Below, in pieces: positions 9,665 to 19,985 of a stretch of DNA of 64,000 nucleotides. The notes under the pieces are model-generated. The model was not told the origin of the DNA and made no database searches. It saw only the letters and a list, made by a program, of their open reading frames with translations. The DNA comes from Burkholderiales bacterium Ga0077544. GTDB taxonomy: Bacteria > Pseudomonadota > Gammaproteobacteria > Burkholderiales > Burkholderiaceae_D. The translations under genes and the position numbers were made by a program. Each line of letters begins with the position of its first letter. Within the stretch, counting starts at the first letter, position 1. Where the stretch lies: positions 124,001 to 188,000 of the forward strand of contig LNEU01000023.1 of NCBI GenBank assembly GCA_001464355.1, in the 5' to 3' direction.

Positions 9665-11290
9665 TCAGTTAATCCCGCGGAACATCGCGCATTGTCTGAA
9701 GGTCTCTTCAGAGTACGGGATCTTTTTGCTCTTGCAGAACTTCGATGTGAGCTTCAGCAATTCCTTGATATCTCGACCGCTCGATTTTGAATAAGTGTTA
9801 CTCAAAGAATCGATCAACTCATCAGATAGATCAATGTTGAATTGTGTCGTCAAGGATTTCCACAAACGCACCGCATCTTCTTTCGATGGCGTTTCATACT
9901 GTATCGTCGCGATGCAACGTGACAGAATCGCATCATCGACATCCTGAATACGGTTGGTCGTCATGAACAACAAGCCGTTGAAATATTCCAGCGTACGCAG
10001 GAATTCAGCGACGATCGCATTGTGCTGCAAGTCGTTGTCGCGACAACGGATGTAGACGTCAGCCTCATCCAGCAACAAAATCGCATCCCAACGCGCAGCG
10101 CGCTGCAGTATCTGCGACAGATTTTTCTCAACCGACTCTGCCGTGATACCTAGCTGGCCCGAGTGCACGCGATACAAAGGTTTGCCGACAACTTCTGAAT
10201 ACACTTCTGCCGTCAGTGTCTTGCCCAGTCCCGGCGCGCCTTTACACAAAATCGTCGTACCGCCAGATTTGCCTTCGACGATGTCTTCCATCAAGACCGT
10301 CATATCAGCGGTCAAGATGTCGATCAAGTCGCGATGATGCTCGGGCAAGATCAGCTTGTCGCGCAGTTCAGGCTTGTATTGATATTCGCTCAGGTTCTGT
10401 ACATGCACCCAGATGTCCTGATGCAGTTCCAGATGGAACATGTACATATAGCAGTGCAGCGGAATTTTTTCGAAACCTACTTCAAAACCGCTCTCGCGCC
10501 AGAAGGCAGGATCTGCGCTCATTTCAAAACGTCTATCCAGATTTTCTTCATCGTTGACGCATTTCGCAATCACGCCATCCTTGATGCGGATCAGATTGAA
10601 GCGCGACTTTTCATCCATGATGAAAGCCGATTTGCGTGCGATGAACTGCGCACCGAACTGCGCCTGATAGTTGAGAAAGCGTTTGGATTGTTCTTCGTAT
10701 TCCTGCTTGAACTCGGCGCACTCTTTAAAGTAACCCTGATCGATCAGCAGTTCGGGAATCGTGCGATTTGCAATATCGTTGGCGTTAATCACGATTGCAT
10801 TGGTCATGCCGGAACGACGCATACGATGATCAGGCGACGCCTCCTTGCTGGCGGCCTGCATCGTGTTTGCCAACAGATCGATGACGACATACGGCGCGCC
10901 CTGATCGGGCACGATGTGGCGCAATCTATGCACCAGCCATGGCAACAAGACGCCATCTTTGTTGCGCTTGTAAAGCCAGCCGTCGATTACATCGCGCGAG
11001 AAATAGGCAGCAAGGCCAGGCACCAACATGTCGAGGCTGGGAATTTTTCGCGCTTGCGGTGCACCAAGAATATTGTCCTGCGCCAGCATCTGGAACATCA
11101 GCGCGCGCTCGTCCTGTGCCTTGCACAAGTCGTACAAAATATTCAGCGCCGCAGCATCGAACAAGCGGCTGGGCACCAGCATTTTGCCGTGACAGACGCC
11201 ATGCTCATTGAGCCGTTTTGCCAGCGGCGAGTTGACTTCTATCATGCCGAGCAAAACGCTTACCAGTGATTCAGGTATTTCAAAATCCAT
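9665..11290 (-). CDS. AAA+ ATPase of unassigned function, with long N-terminal domain
   Basis: The protein has 541 residues from the ATG at 11288-11290, which has GGAG five bases ahead; an adjacent GTG would add only one residue. The C-terminal half is a classical AAA module: Walker A GAPGLGKT (351-358), Walker B LLLDEAD (405-411), a sensor-1-like TTNR (444-447), an arginine-finger candidate Arg458 in AILSRC, and the C-terminal helical lid. The first 330 residues match no domain I recognise; they contain a charged helical part (KECAEFKQEYEEQSKRFLNY) and no membrane segment. It is monocistronic, with no adjacent substrate or adaptor gene. A chaperone-like or unfoldase role is possible but unproven. 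Confidence 0.85.
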   Translation of the reverse strand: MDFEIPESLVSVLLGMIEVNSPLAKRLNEHGVCHGKMLVPSRLFDAAALNILYDLCKAQDERALMFQMLAQDNILGAPQARKIPSLDMLVPGLAAYFSRDVIDGWLYKRNKDGVLLPWLVHRLRHIVPDQGAPYVVIDLLANTMQAASKEASPDHRMRRSGMTNAIVINANDIANRTIPELLIDQGYFKECAEFKQEYEEQSKRFLNYQAQFGAQFIARKSAFIMDEKSRFNLIRIKDGVIAKCVNDEENLDRRFEMSADPAFWRESGFEVGFEKIPLHCYMYMFHLELHQDIWVHVQNLSEYQYKPELRDKLILPEHHRDLIDILTADMTVLMEDIVEGKSGGTTILCKGAPGLGKTLTAEVYSEVVGKPLYRVHSGQLGITAESVEKNLSQILQRAARWDAILLLDEADVYIRCRDNDLQHNAIVAEFLRTLEYFNGLLFMTTNRIQDVDDAILSRCIATIQYETPSKEDAVRLWKSLTTQFNIDLSDELIDSLSNTYSKSSGRDIKELLKLTSKFCKSKKIPYSEETFRQCAMFRGIN

Positions 11291-11466
11291 CACAACTCCA
11301 TACTAATTTCGTGCCGTCGCAAATGAAAACGGCCTCCATCTCTGGAAGCCGCATATCTATTGGTGACCACGGCCGGAATCGATACTTGGCGGCCATTCCT
11401 ACATGCATCTTCGTCAAAAGCAGCTCTCTGCTTTATTGGCGAGATCGTCTCCTGGTTCTCCGGCCA

Positions 11467-11664
11467 TCATAAAGCAATAATCTGAACATGTGAAGCCAGG
11501 TCCAGCTCACTATTCAGCCACTCAGCGTGCATATCCGGCCAAATCAGCTGCAAATCCGGACATCGCTGTAAAACACCGTGTTTCAACTGGCACTTTGACG
11601 GCTGTACCGGGAAAAATCTCCCAATCAGATAGAACTCCTTATACTTGCCAGCTACGCAAATCAT
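11467..11664 (-). CDS. Hypothetical small protein (tentative)
   Basis: A 65-residue frame in the otherwise empty 390-base gap upstream of the transporter gene. Its composition and codon choice (CTG, CAG, TGG, GAC) resemble a real protein, but no ribosome site precedes the ATG, it has no recognisable domain, and it partly overlaps the promoter area of the plus-strand gene. It could equally be a chance frame. Confidence 0.3.
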   Translation of the reverse strand: MICVAGKYKEFYLIGRFFPVQPSKCQLKHGVLQRCPDLQLIWPDMHAEWLNSELDLASHVQIIAL

Positions 11665-11680
11665 TCATGATGGAGTCGCA

Positions 11681-12568
11681 GTGTCCAAGGGCGTTTTATT
11701 TTCAGTGATCAGCTCTGTGCTGTTTGCGACTCTCTATTTTTATTCCACGCTGCTGGTGCCGCTCAATGGCGAAGAAATTTTTGGCTGGCGTACGCTACTG
11801 ACTATCCCATTCCTGACTGTATTCATATGGCGAAGCGGCCAGTGGCACCATATACGGGCGTGGGCGCAAAGAATGCGCCAACGCCCCTTATTGATTGCTG
11901 GTGCGCTGGCGACTTCAGCATTTCTCGGCATTCAGTTGTGGCTCTTTATGTGGGCACCTTTACATGGTCGCGCATTGCAGGTTTCGCTCGGTTATTTTTT
12001 GCTGCCCCTGACCATGCTGCTGACTGGCCGCATCGTTTATAAAGAGCGTTTGTCACGCCTGCAAAATCTAGCGGCGATCTGCGCAGCATTCGGCGTGGCC
12101 AATGAGCTAATCCAGGTTGGCAGCTTTTCGTGGGAAACCATAGTGGTAGCGTTCGGCTACCCAGGCTATTTTGTTCTTCGTCAAAAAATGTGCAGTAACA
12201 ATCTGGGCGGGCTTTGGTTCGATATGACTTTGCTGCTGCCAGCCGGTTTATGGTTCGTGTACGCAGGTGCGGTCGGTTTTACCGGCATAGCAGATCATGC
12301 GGCGCTTTATCTGTTGATACCCTTGCTAGGCATCCTGAGTGCAGCGGCATTGATTTTTTACATGGTCGCAAGCCAGACCTTGAGTTTGAGTTTGTTTGGT
12401 CTGTTGGGATATGTGGAGCCTGTGCTATTGGTGTTCGTTGCGCTGCTGCTCGGCGAACAAATCCAGAGCCACGAATGGTTAACCTACATTCCGATCTGGG
12501 TCGCAGTGTTGTTGCTGATCACAGAAGGAGCTTTGTCGGTATATGCAAGGACTGATCGCAGATCGTGA
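11681..12568 (+). CDS. EamA/RarD-type drug/metabolite transporter
   Basis: A 295-residue integral membrane protein with about ten hydrophobic segments arranged as two five-helix halves, as in RarD and other EamA permeases. The GTG at 11681 is chosen because TGGAG sits five bases ahead and the next residues (SKGVLFSVISSVLFA) form the first membrane segment. Conserved features include the GWR motif after helix 1 (GEEIFGWRTLLTIP) and the PLTMLLTGRIVYKERL stretch. RarD was linked to chloramphenicol sensitivity, but the substrate of this protein cannot be inferred. It stands alone. Confidence 0.88.
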   Translation: MSKGVLFSVISSVLFATLYFYSTLLVPLNGEEIFGWRTLLTIPFLTVFIWRSGQWHHIRAWAQRMRQRPLLIAGALATSAFLGIQLWLFMWAPLHGRALQVSLGYFLLPLTMLLTGRIVYKERLSRLQNLAAICAAFGVANELIQVGSFSWETIVVAFGYPGYFVLRQKMCSNNLGGLWFDMTLLLPAGLWFVYAGAVGFTGIADHAALYLLIPLLGILSAAALIFYMVASQTLSLSLFGLLGYVEPVLLVFVALLLGEQIQSHEWLTYIPIWVAVLLLITEGALSVYARTDRRS

Positions 12569-12622
12569 CGCATCGCTGCGTTCGGCTGACGAGTATTAAA
12601 CAAATGCATTCCTGTGCTACAC

Positions 12623-12688
12623 AAAAAAAAGCCGTGCCTTTTTGCTCAATAGATCATTCGATCAATCACATGAACAGCAAGGCACGGC
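12623..12688 (-). terminator. Terminator of the chemoreceptor gene, long loop
   Basis: A 10-bp perfect stem GCCGTGCCTT/AAGGCACGGC with a loop of about 38 bases, followed on the minus strand by eight T residues. It starts seven bases past the stop codon. The loop holds a smaller inverted repeat (GATC-N4-GATC), so the structure may be branched. Confidence 0.75.
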
Positions 12689-12694
12689 AGAAAC

Positions 12695-14383
12695 CTAGAA
12701 CTGCTCCCACTCATCGCCGACAGCAGCAAGCGCGACTTTTCTTTCATTCTGCGCGATTTGCTTATTGGCAGGCTGCACGAGCGCCGGTTTTGTGGCTGAT
12801 GGCAAGGCAGGCGATGCCCTGCGCTGCACGCTGTGTGCGCCATCCAGTTTGAACACACTAACCACCTGCACCAGATTACGCGCCTGATCCTGCAGGGATT
12901 CGGCAGCGGCGGCAGCCTCTTCTACCAGCGCCGCATTTTGTTGGGTCACCTGATCCATTTGCATTACGGCTTGATGTATCTGTTCGATGCCCGCAGTTTG
13001 TTCGTGTCCAGCAGCGGTGATTTCACCCATGATGTCGGTGACGCGACGTACGCTGGCCACTACTTCCTTCATCGTGGCACCGGCATCATCGACCAGACGC
13101 GCACCATCGTTGACCTTGCTGACGGAATCGCCAATCAGGTTCTTGATTTCCTTAGCGGCTGCAGCCGAGCGCTGCGCCAGCGTACGGACCTCGGCAGCAA
13201 CGACGGCAAAACCGCGCCCTTGTTCACCAGCGCGCGCTGCCTCAACCGCTGCGTTCAATGCGAGGATGTTGGTCTGAAAAGCAATGCCATCGATGACGCC
13301 GATAATATCGACAATCTTTTTGGAGGAATCATTGATAGAGCCCATCGTTTCCACCACTTGCGAAACGACATTGCCACCTCTCATCGCAACTTCCGACGCG
13401 GTCACAGCCAACTGATTAGCCTGACGCGCATTGTCTGCATTCTGTTTTACCGTGCTGTTCAACTCCTCCATCGACGACGCAGTTTCCTCAAGAGAACTGG
13501 CCTGCTCTTCTGTACGTGAAGACAAGTCGAGGTTACCGCTGGCAATTTGGGTAGATGCTGTCGCAATCGCTTCTGTGCTGTAACGCACTTCGCCGACTAT
13601 CCGCACCAGGCTGTTATTCATGTCCTTCAAGGCTTGCAATAGCTGGCCGGTTTCATCCTTGAACTTGACTTCAATCACGCTACTCAAATCACCACTGGCC
13701 ACGGTTTGTGCAATCTTGACTGCGTCGTTCATTGGCTTGGTGATGGAGTGTGTGATCCACCACGCAAAGCCTGCACCCAGAATGACCGCTGCAATGCCCA
13801 GACCTATCATCAATGCCGTTGCCGAATCGATATGCGCCTTCGCCTCTGCTCCGCTTTGCGCAACGATTTCCTTTTGCAGGACGGTCATGTCGGCCACAGT
13901 CTTTTGTACATTATCGAGTGCGGGCAAGGTTTCATTCAACATGAGCTTGATTGCTTCTTCGCGCTCATTAGCGGCAACCAGTTTGCCCACCTTGCCGAAT
14001 GAGACGACATATTTGCCGCGTACATCCTTGAATTCCACCATCAGCGCTTTTCCCTCATCGCTTTTGATCAATTGATCAAGCACAACGACAGCGTCATCAA
14101 TGATTTTCTTGTTCTTTTTGATTTCATCAAACAAGCCGGTCACTTTGGCTGGATCGCTTTCAATGAACAGTTCCATATTGCGGCGCGCATTGGCGCGTAT
14201 GGTTGCGCCTATGTTGGATACTGCTTCGGCCTTGACCCAATCAGTATCTATCATGTCGCTATTGATCTTGCCGATTCCTGCAAAACGGGCCAAGGCCAGC
14301 GCAATCAAAATCGCCATCAATACAAATACCAGTCCGAAGCCGAGACCAAGACGGGTGCCAATTTTTAAATTTTTAATATTCAT
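12695..14383 (-). CDS. Methyl-accepting chemotaxis protein, Tsr/Tar architecture
   Basis: The protein has 562 residues from the ATG at 14381-14383 (AGGA nine bases ahead). It has an N-terminal membrane segment, a periplasmic helical ligand domain of the four-helix-bundle type, a second membrane segment near residues 190-212, a HAMP domain, and a long signalling coiled coil. The hairpin tip reads [20 protein letters not shown], and methylation-site regions are present on both sides. The C-terminal five residues EWEQF form a tether for CheR/CheB as in Tar and Tsr. The stimulus is unknown. No other chemotaxis gene adjoins it. Confidence 0.95.
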   Translation of the reverse strand: MNIKNLKIGTRLGLGFGLVFVLMAILIALALARFAGIGKINSDMIDTDWVKAEAVSNIGATIRANARRNMELFIESDPAKVTGLFDEIKKNKKIIDDAVVVLDQLIKSDEGKALMVEFKDVRGKYVVSFGKVGKLVAANEREEAIKLMLNETLPALDNVQKTVADMTVLQKEIVAQSGAEAKAHIDSATALMIGLGIAAVILGAGFAWWITHSITKPMNDAVKIAQTVASGDLSSVIEVKFKDETGQLLQALKDMNNSLVRIVGEVRYSTEAIATASTQIASGNLDLSSRTEEQASSLEETASSMEELNSTVKQNADNARQANQLAVTASEVAMRGGNVVSQVVETMGSINDSSKKIVDIIGVIDGIAFQTNILALNAAVEAARAGEQGRGFAVVAAEVRTLAQRSAAAAKEIKNLIGDSVSKVNDGARLVDDAGATMKEVVASVRRVTDIMGEITAAGHEQTAGIEQIHQAVMQMDQVTQQNAALVEEAAAAAESLQDQARNLVQVVSVFKLDGAHSVQRRASPALPSATKPALVQPANKQIAQNERKVALAAVGDEWEQF

Positions 14384-14444
14384 TTTTTTATTCCTAAACA
14401 AAAATCATGAGGCTGTATTTCTGACCACATGGGGACCGGTTTTT

Positions 14445-14471
14445 CTAGCGGCATATCTCTTCAGATTTTCA
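14445..14471 (-). promoter_or_regulatory. Possible sigma-28 (FliA) promoter of the chemoreceptor gene
   Basis: On the minus strand TGAAAATC, an 11-base spacer, and GCCGCTAG resemble the flagellar-class consensus TAAAGTTT-N11-GCCGATAA. The -10 half matches 6 of 8 bases and the spacing is exact, while the -35 half is poor. It lies about 60 bases upstream of the start codon. Confidence 0.35.
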
Positions 14472-14656
14472 GCTGACACTGCATTTCCAGACACATTTCC
14501 ATTACCATCTATTCTTTAATGCTGTAATTGCTGCGCACTCCTTATGTGCAAACCGAAGGCGGGACGTCTACATCCCCGTCATGCGCACCAATTTCTCGCA
14601 CGAAACCATGGTGTTCGCACCGTTTTGCACCATTTACCGCCCTAACAAACCTAACG

Positions 14657-16018
14657 ATGCCCTCTGATCGCCCACTACCGAGTTCCTCATCCGCTCCTAC
14701 CGTTCTCAGTGTTTCCGCGTTGAATCAGGCGGTATCGCGCATGCTGGAACGCAGCTTCCCCTTGTCATGGATATCCGGTGAGATCTCCAACTTCACACGG
14801 GCGGCCTCTGGACACTGGTACTTCACGCTGAAAGACGATGCTGCCCAGGTACGTGCCGTAATGTTCCGCGGTCGTGCTCAATACGCAGATTTCATGCCAC
14901 GCGAAGGTGACAAGGTAGAAGTGCGCGCATTGGTCACGCTGTATGCGCCGCGCGGTGATTATCAGTTAAGTGTGGAAGCGATACGCCGTGCCGGTGTCGG
15001 CAATCTGTATGAAGCGTTTTTGCAATTGAAGGAAAAACTGGCAGCCGAAGGTTTGTTCGATCCCGACCGTAAGCACCCGCTACCAAGTTTCGTGCGCGCG
15101 ATCGGTATCGTCACCAGTCCGCAGGCCGCTGCCTTGCGTGACATTTTGACCACATTGAAACGTCGCGCACCGCATGTGCGCGTGATCCTCTATCCCACCC
15201 CGGTACAGGGCGAAGGTTCGGCGATGAAAATCGCACAAGCAATCGCCACCGCATCGGCGCGTGCCGAATGCGATGTGCTGCTGGTGTGTCGCGGTGGCGG
15301 CAGTATTGAAGATCTATGGTCGTTCAATCATGAGCTAGTGGCACGCACGATAGCCGGCTGTGACATTCCGGTCATCGTCGGCGTCGGGCATGAAACCGAT
15401 TTTACGATTGCCGATTTTGCGGCCGATTTGCGCGCACCTACACCGACTGCTGCGGCAGAACTGGCGACCCTGCCGCGCGCAGACTGGCTGGCTCAATTGG
15501 CAATGCAAACCGAAGACATGCGTCGTGCGATGAAACGACAGTTATCCGACACGACACAGACACTAGACTGGTTGTCACGCCGACTCGTCAGTCCGGCAGC
15601 GTATATCGCGCATGAAAGAATGAAATTGCAGACACTGCAAACCCGGCTCGCTCATGCGACACGCCTCCCTTTGAGCCAGGCACAATTTGCGCTCGCACAT
15701 TTACGCAATCGCTGGCTCACGCAACTACCGGATACGCGCATGCAGCGATCCAATGTCGTACATCACGCGCGCCGCCTGACCAATCAGATGAACACGCGCA
15801 TTGCAACGCAGCGGCAAAGCCTGCATGCGCTTTCCGCACAACTGGAAATGCTGAATCCGCAACGTACTCTGGAGCGCGGCTATGCCATTGTCACCAACGA
15901 AAAAGGGGAAATTGTGCGTGCACCGCAAGCGCTGCATCCACGCCAGAACGTAACGATCAGGCTGGCCGAAGGCACAGCACAGATCGGGATTGCAACAGTG
16001 CAGCCAACGCTGGAATAA
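14657..16018 (+). CDS. xseA: Exodeoxyribonuclease VII large subunit
   Basis: Large subunit of the single-strand exonuclease that degrades DNA to oligonucleotides. The protein has 453 residues from the ATG at 14657; a longer in-frame extension has no family resemblance. It has an N-terminal OB-fold ([16 protein letters not shown] to about residue 115), then the catalytic domain with [28 protein letters not shown] and [23 protein letters not shown] split over the conserved core, and a C-terminal helical region with the ERGYAIV motif. The small subunit xseB is not adjacent. The ribosome site is weak. Confidence 0.96.
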   Translation: MPSDRPLPSSSSAPTVLSVSALNQAVSRMLERSFPLSWISGEISNFTRAASGHWYFTLKDDAAQVRAVMFRGRAQYADFMPREGDKVEVRALVTLYAPRGDYQLSVEAIRRAGVGNLYEAFLQLKEKLAAEGLFDPDRKHPLPSFVRAIGIVTSPQAAALRDILTTLKRRAPHVRVILYPTPVQGEGSAMKIAQAIATASARAECDVLLVCRGGGSIEDLWSFNHELVARTIAGCDIPVIVGVGHETDFTIADFAADLRAPTPTAAAELATLPRADWLAQLAMQTEDMRRAMKRQLSDTTQTLDWLSRRLVSPAAYIAHERMKLQTLQTRLAHATRLPLSQAQFALAHLRNRWLTQLPDTRMQRSNVVHHARRLTNQMNTRIATQRQSLHALSAQLEMLNPQRTLERGYAIVTNEKGEIVRAPQALHPRQNVTIRLAEGTAQIGIATVQPTLE

Positions 16019-16203
16019 TAGGCTGCGCCGCACCATACCGTCTTTCCCCTGCGCCCCAGATAGCTTCAATACCCCCGCATACCCTTACCTGGCTTGCATT
16101 ACCGGAAATTGACCTACGTCGTGTGCAAGCAAGGCTTAACCGCCTTACAATAAGGGCCTTTCAAAAAGAACATCTTTATTTTTTAACCCCACAAAGGACG
16201 ACC

Positions 16204-16782
16204 ATGGAACATACCCTGCCGGCACTGCCCTATGCGTTGGATGCACTTGCTCCACACATCTCGAAAGAGACACTTGAATTCCATTACGGCAAGCATCATC
16301 AGACCTATGTGACGAATTTGAACAACCTGATCAAAGGTACCGAATTCGAAAACGCTACTCTCGAAGAGATCATCAAAAAATCTTCAGGCGGCGTCTTCAA
16401 CAATGCAGCACAAGTCTGGAATCACACTTTCTACTGGAACGGTTTGAAACCAGCAGGCGGCGGTGCACCAACTGGTGCAGTAGCTGACGCGATCAACGCC
16501 AAATGGGGTTCGTTCGACAAGTTCAAGGAAGAATTCACCAAATCCTGCGTTACCAACTTCGGCTCCGGCTGGACATGGCTGGTCAAAAAAGCTGACGGCT
16601 CGCTAGATCTGGCTAACACTTCCAATGCAGGCTGCCCATTGACAGGCACCGACAAGCCATTGTTGACCTGCGACGTGTGGGAACACGCTTACTACATCGA
16701 CTACCGCAATGCGCGTCCTAAGTATGTTGAATCGTTCTGGGCACTGGTGAACTGGGATTTCGTTGCGAAAAACCTGGCTTAA
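16204..16782 (+). CDS. sodB: Superoxide dismutase, iron type
   Basis: Cytoplasmic enzyme converting superoxide to oxygen and hydrogen peroxide. It has 192 residues from the ATG at 16204 with AAGGA ahead. Metal ligands are His27, His74, Asp157 and His161. The Gln in [14 protein letters not shown] and the missing Mn-type signature favour iron. No signal peptide. It is followed by its own strong terminator. A frame extending 27 codons upstream is unlikely to be translated. Confidence 0.97.
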   Translation: MEHTLPALPYALDALAPHISKETLEFHYGKHHQTYVTNLNNLIKGTEFENATLEEIIKKSSGGVFNNAAQVWNHTFYWNGLKPAGGGAPTGAVADAINAKWGSFDKFKEEFTKSCVTNFGSGWTWLVKKADGSLDLANTSNAGCPLTGTDKPLLTCDVWEHAYYIDYRNARPKYVESFWALVNWDFVAKNLA

Positions 16783-16812
16783 TTTGTTTTAAGCAGCACC
16801 AAGCTTTGATGG

Positions 16813-16841
16813 AAACGCCCCGAATAAATCGGGGCGTTTTT
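16813..16841 (+). terminator. Terminator of sodB
   Basis: Stem AAACGCCCCGA/TCGGGGCGTTT with a 5-base loop ending in a T run. It lies 30 bases after the sodB stop. Confidence 0.92.
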
Positions 16842-16937
16842 ATTTGCAGGAAGTGGTATAAATTGCCATCCTGATACTGAATTTTTGCTTATTCGTTTTT
16901 CACATGAAGACATTTGAAAAGTATCGTTTGAACGCAT

Positions 16938-16959
16938 AAGGAAATTTGTTATATTCCTT
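16938..16959 (+). promoter_or_regulatory. Inverted repeat upstream of sbp, possible CysB-type site
   Basis: AAGGAA and TTCCTT arms separated by 10 bases, about 80 bases upstream of the sbp start. Sulfate uptake genes in proteobacteria are usually activated by CysB, whose sites are degenerate, so position is the main argument. Confidence 0.3.
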
Positions 16960-17040
16960 TCCATTCGGTAAGTTGCTCAATTGCATTCAGTCACACGCCG
17001 CGCCGCATCCTCGAATTTTTAAGAAAACATGGAGTCGCTT

Positions 17041-18051
17041 ATGTTTAAGAAAGTTGTACTACTCACGGCCGCTGCCGCCACACTGTTATCAGGCGGAGCA
17101 CAAGCACAAGACAAACCGATTCTGAATGCGTCGTATGACATCGCGCGTGAAGTATTCGCCGCCATCAATCCTAAATTCCAGGCCCAATGGAAAGCACAGA
17201 CCGGTCAGGATTTGAAGATCGACCAATCGTTTGCCGGTACCTCGCGCCAGGCACAAGACATCATCCAGGGTAAAAAAGTAGATACCGTCACCTTTAATCA
17301 AGTGACCGACATCGACATCCTTGCGCAACGAGGCCTGGTTAACAAGGATTGGCGCAAAGCGTTCCCGAACAATGCTTCGCCTTACTACAGCACGATGGCT
17401 TTCCTGGTACGCAAAGGCAATCCCAAGAACATCAAAAGCTGGGACGATCTGGTACGTGATGACGTAAAACTTGTATTCCCCAACCCAAAAACATCGGGCA
17501 ACGCGCGCTACACTTACCTCGGCGCATGGTTGTACGCGAACGAAAAATTCAAGGGTGATCCGGTTCAAACCAAACAATTCGTCGGTAAGCTGCTGCGTAA
17601 TGTTGTGAACTTCCCCACCGGCGGTCGCGGTGCGACGGTTGCATTTGCACAAAACAATCAAGGCGATGCCTTGCTGACTTTTGAATCAGAAGTCATCAAT
17701 ATCGCCAAGAGCGATGAGTTCAAGGCCGGCGGTTATGAAGTAGTGACGCCACCTGTATCGGTATTGGCCGAATTTCCAGTTGCTGTAGTTGATAAAGTCG
17801 TTGATGAAAAAGGCACGCGCAAAGTCGCTACTGCTTATTTGAACTACCAGTATTCGCGTGAAATTCAGTTGCTGCTGACCACCTTCAACTATCGCGTTCA
17901 TCATCCTGACGTCGCAAAAGTAGTTGCAGACCGCTACCCTAAAGTGCGTCTGATCGATCCAGTCAAGGTACTCGGCACATGGGATCAGATTCAGGCTGCC
18001 CATTTTGCAAGCGGCGCAATACTGGATCAATTGATGGGCCAACGTAACTAA
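17041..18051 (+). CDS. sbp: Periplasmic sulfate-binding protein
   Basis: Captures sulfate (or thiosulfate) for the CysTWA ABC importer. It has 336 residues with a cleaved signal peptide ending about AQAQ-DKP. The ATG at 17041 is preferred because GGAG lies seven bases ahead; an ATG four codons upstream overlaps this site. Family motifs are clear: LNASYDIAREVF at the mature N terminus, QSFAGTSRQ, FPNPKTSGNARYTYL, and the C-terminal DPVKVLGTWDQIQ block. A strong terminator separates it from cysT, so the binding protein can be made in excess over the permease. Confidence 0.96.
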   Translation: MFKKVVLLTAAAATLLSGGAQAQDKPILNASYDIAREVFAAINPKFQAQWKAQTGQDLKIDQSFAGTSRQAQDIIQGKKVDTVTFNQVTDIDILAQRGLVNKDWRKAFPNNASPYYSTMAFLVRKGNPKNIKSWDDLVRDDVKLVFPNPKTSGNARYTYLGAWLYANEKFKGDPVQTKQFVGKLLRNVVNFPTGGRGATVAFAQNNQGDALLTFESEVINIAKSDEFKAGGYEVVTPPVSVLAEFPVAVVDKVVDEKGTRKVATAYLNYQYSREIQLLLTTFNYRVHHPDVAKVVADRYPKVRLIDPVKVLGTWDQIQAAHFASGAILDQLMGQRN

Positions 18052-18174
18052 GTATTCCAGACATTCGCCAGGCGTTCGACAAAAATCGCTGGTGACACAG
18101 GAGTCAAAATCTCGCTCTCATCAGCATCATCTTTGTCATTCCGGATGAGGGTGGTTTACAATGCCGCCATCCAT

Positions 18175-18208
18175 GCGACCATCTGAAACTGGATGGTCGC
18201 TTTTTTTT
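18175..18208 (+). terminator. Strong terminator/attenuator between sbp and cysT
   Basis: Perfect 9-bp stem GCGACCATC/GATGGTCGC with a short loop and eight T residues. It sits 123 bases past sbp and 50 bases ahead of cysT, so permease expression must come from read-through or from a separate promoter inside this gap. Confidence 0.9.
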
Positions 18209-18260
18209 GTGGCATAACGTTTTGCAGTGGCGCCGCACTGCCTCTGAACCTGCACCTATT

Positions 18261-19097
18261 GTGAATCTGTCTCTCCGCTTCTTCCGCAGTACACCAATCT
18301 TGCCGGGCTTCTCCATGAGCTTCGGTTTTTCGACGCTCTATATCAGCCTGGTTATCCTGCTGCCGATTTCGGCATTGCTGGTGTATGTCAGCGGCATGAG
18401 CTGGGATCAATACTGGTTTGCGATTACCGATGCGCGGGTGCTGCAGAGTTACAAGGTCACGCTGACGGGCGCCTTCTATTCCACCGTCGTCGTGAGCTTC
18501 ATCGGATTTCTGCTGGCCTGGATCATTACACGCTACGACTTCCCGGGTCGCCGCATGATTGACTCTTTGGTCGATCTGCCATTTGCACTGCCGACCTCGG
18601 TGGCAGGTGTGACGCTGTCAGTCTTGTTCATGCCCACCGGCTGGCTCGGTCAATGGTTTGAAATTTTCGGCATCAAAATCTCTTACGCGTTCCCCGGCAT
18701 CGTGGTCGCGATGATCTTTACCAGCCTGCCCTTCATCGTGCGTTCGGTACAACCTGTGCTGGAAGACATGGAGACCGAACTGGAAGAAGCCGCCCTGATG
18801 CTGGGTGCGAATAAATGGCAAATTTTCTGGCGCGTGATTTTGCCGACGCTGGTACCTGCCATGATCACAGGCTCGTCGCAAGCGTTCATCCGCAGCCTGG
18901 GCGAGTTTGGCGCAGTGATCATGATCGCCGGGAATATTCCATTCCAGACCGAAGTCACCTCGCTGATGCTGTTCGTGCGCCTGCAGGAATACAACTACCC
19001 TGCTGCCGCCGCGATTGCCTCTGTCGTGCTGCTGGCGTCGCTGACACTGCTGTTCCTGCTGCAAATCGTGCAGAGCCGCTTCTTCAAGAAAGGCTAA
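18261..19097 (+). CDS. cysT: Sulfate/thiosulfate ABC transporter permease CysT
   Basis: One of two inner membrane channel subunits for sulfate import. A GTG at 18261 gives 278 residues and begins in the family's usual N-terminal stretch (LRFFRSTPILPGF); an ATG at 18315 would remove it. Six hydrophobic segments are visible. The EAA motif that contacts the ATPase reads EEAALMLGANKWQIFWRVIL. It is followed after 10 bases by cysW. No ribosome site of quality precedes the GTG. Confidence 0.95.
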   Translation: MNLSLRFFRSTPILPGFSMSFGFSTLYISLVILLPISALLVYVSGMSWDQYWFAITDARVLQSYKVTLTGAFYSTVVVSFIGFLLAWIITRYDFPGRRMIDSLVDLPFALPTSVAGVTLSVLFMPTGWLGQWFEIFGIKISYAFPGIVVAMIFTSLPFIVRSVQPVLEDMETELEEAALMLGANKWQIFWRVILPTLVPAMITGSSQAFIRSLGEFGAVIMIAGNIPFQTEVTSLMLFVRLQEYNYPAAAAIASVVLLASLTLLFLLQIVQSRFFKKG

Positions 19098-19107
19098 GGA
19101 CAACATC

Positions 19108-19959
19108 ATGGCAAAAGCAGTCAAACGCCCTTCGGAAGCGCATCAATGGATTTTGATCGGCTTCGGCATCGTCTTGACGATACTGCTGCTGATCGTGCCG
19201 CTGGTGCTGATTTTCATGCAGGCATTCAGCGGCGGCCTGGCACTGCTGTGGCAAAACTTGAATGAAGATTACATGGTGCACGCGCTCAGCCTGACCTTGC
19301 TGGTCGCGGTGATGACGGTACCTATCAATCTTGTATTCGGCATCCTGCTCGCGTGGTGTGTCACGCACTACGATTTTTTCGGTCGGCGTTTGTTGATCAC
19401 ACTGGTTGAAATTCCGTATGCAACCTCGCCAGTCGTCGCTGGCTTCTGCTATCTGGTCGTGTATGGGCTTGAAGGAATAATAGGCAAGTGGTTGTATGCA
19501 CATGATGTGCAATTGATGTTTGCATGGCCCGGCATCATCATGGTGACTGTTTTTTGTACAGGGCCATATATCGCGCGCATCCTGATGCCCTTGATGCAAA
19601 AACAGGGTACCGAAGAAGAGATCGCCGCCTTGTCTTTGGGCGCGACCGGCTGGCAGATTTTCTGGCGTGTAACTTTGCCGAATATCAAATGGGCTTTGTT
19701 ATACGGTGCCGTCATCACCAATGCGCGCGCAGTCGGCGAATTCGGCGCGGTGGCCGTGGTATCCGGCACCATCATGAATCAAACCCTGACGCTGCCATTG
19801 CTGGTCGAGCAACTGAACAACGATTACAAGACCGCTGCAGCCTTCACCGCCGCCGCCTTGCTCGCATGTATGGCACTGCTGACCCTGATTCTGAAAACTG
19901 CGATGGAGTGGCGCCAGGAAAGACGTGAAGCAGAGTCAGCAGACGAGCGCACAAGTTAA
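19108..19959 (+). CDS. cysW: Sulfate/thiosulfate ABC transporter permease CysW
   Basis: Second channel subunit of the sulfate importer, 283 residues, starting at ATG 19108 with AAGGA ahead. It has six membrane segments and the coupling EAA motif EIAALSLGATGWQIFWRVTL. The typical next gene, cysA for the ATPase, is absent: about 890 bases without a recognisable ATPase frame follow, then an unrelated monooxygenase. The ATPase must be encoded elsewhere or shared with another locus. Confidence 0.95.
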   Translation: MAKAVKRPSEAHQWILIGFGIVLTILLLIVPLVLIFMQAFSGGLALLWQNLNEDYMVHALSLTLLVAVMTVPINLVFGILLAWCVTHYDFFGRRLLITLVEIPYATSPVVAGFCYLVVYGLEGIIGKWLYAHDVQLMFAWPGIIMVTVFCTGPYIARILMPLMQKQGTEEEIAALSLGATGWQIFWRVTLPNIKWALLYGAVITNARAVGEFGAVAVVSGTIMNQTLTLPLLVEQLNNDYKTAAAFTAAALLACMALLTLILKTAMEWRQERREAESADERTS

Positions 19960-19985
19960 GTAACATTCCAGGGTGAGCAGCGATT

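Noticed and set aside
10334-11269. 311-residue plus-strand frame opposite the AAA+ ATPase gene
   Set aside because: It mirrors the ATPase gene, whose Walker motifs are intact; the product is rich in His, Cys and Gln and matches no family.
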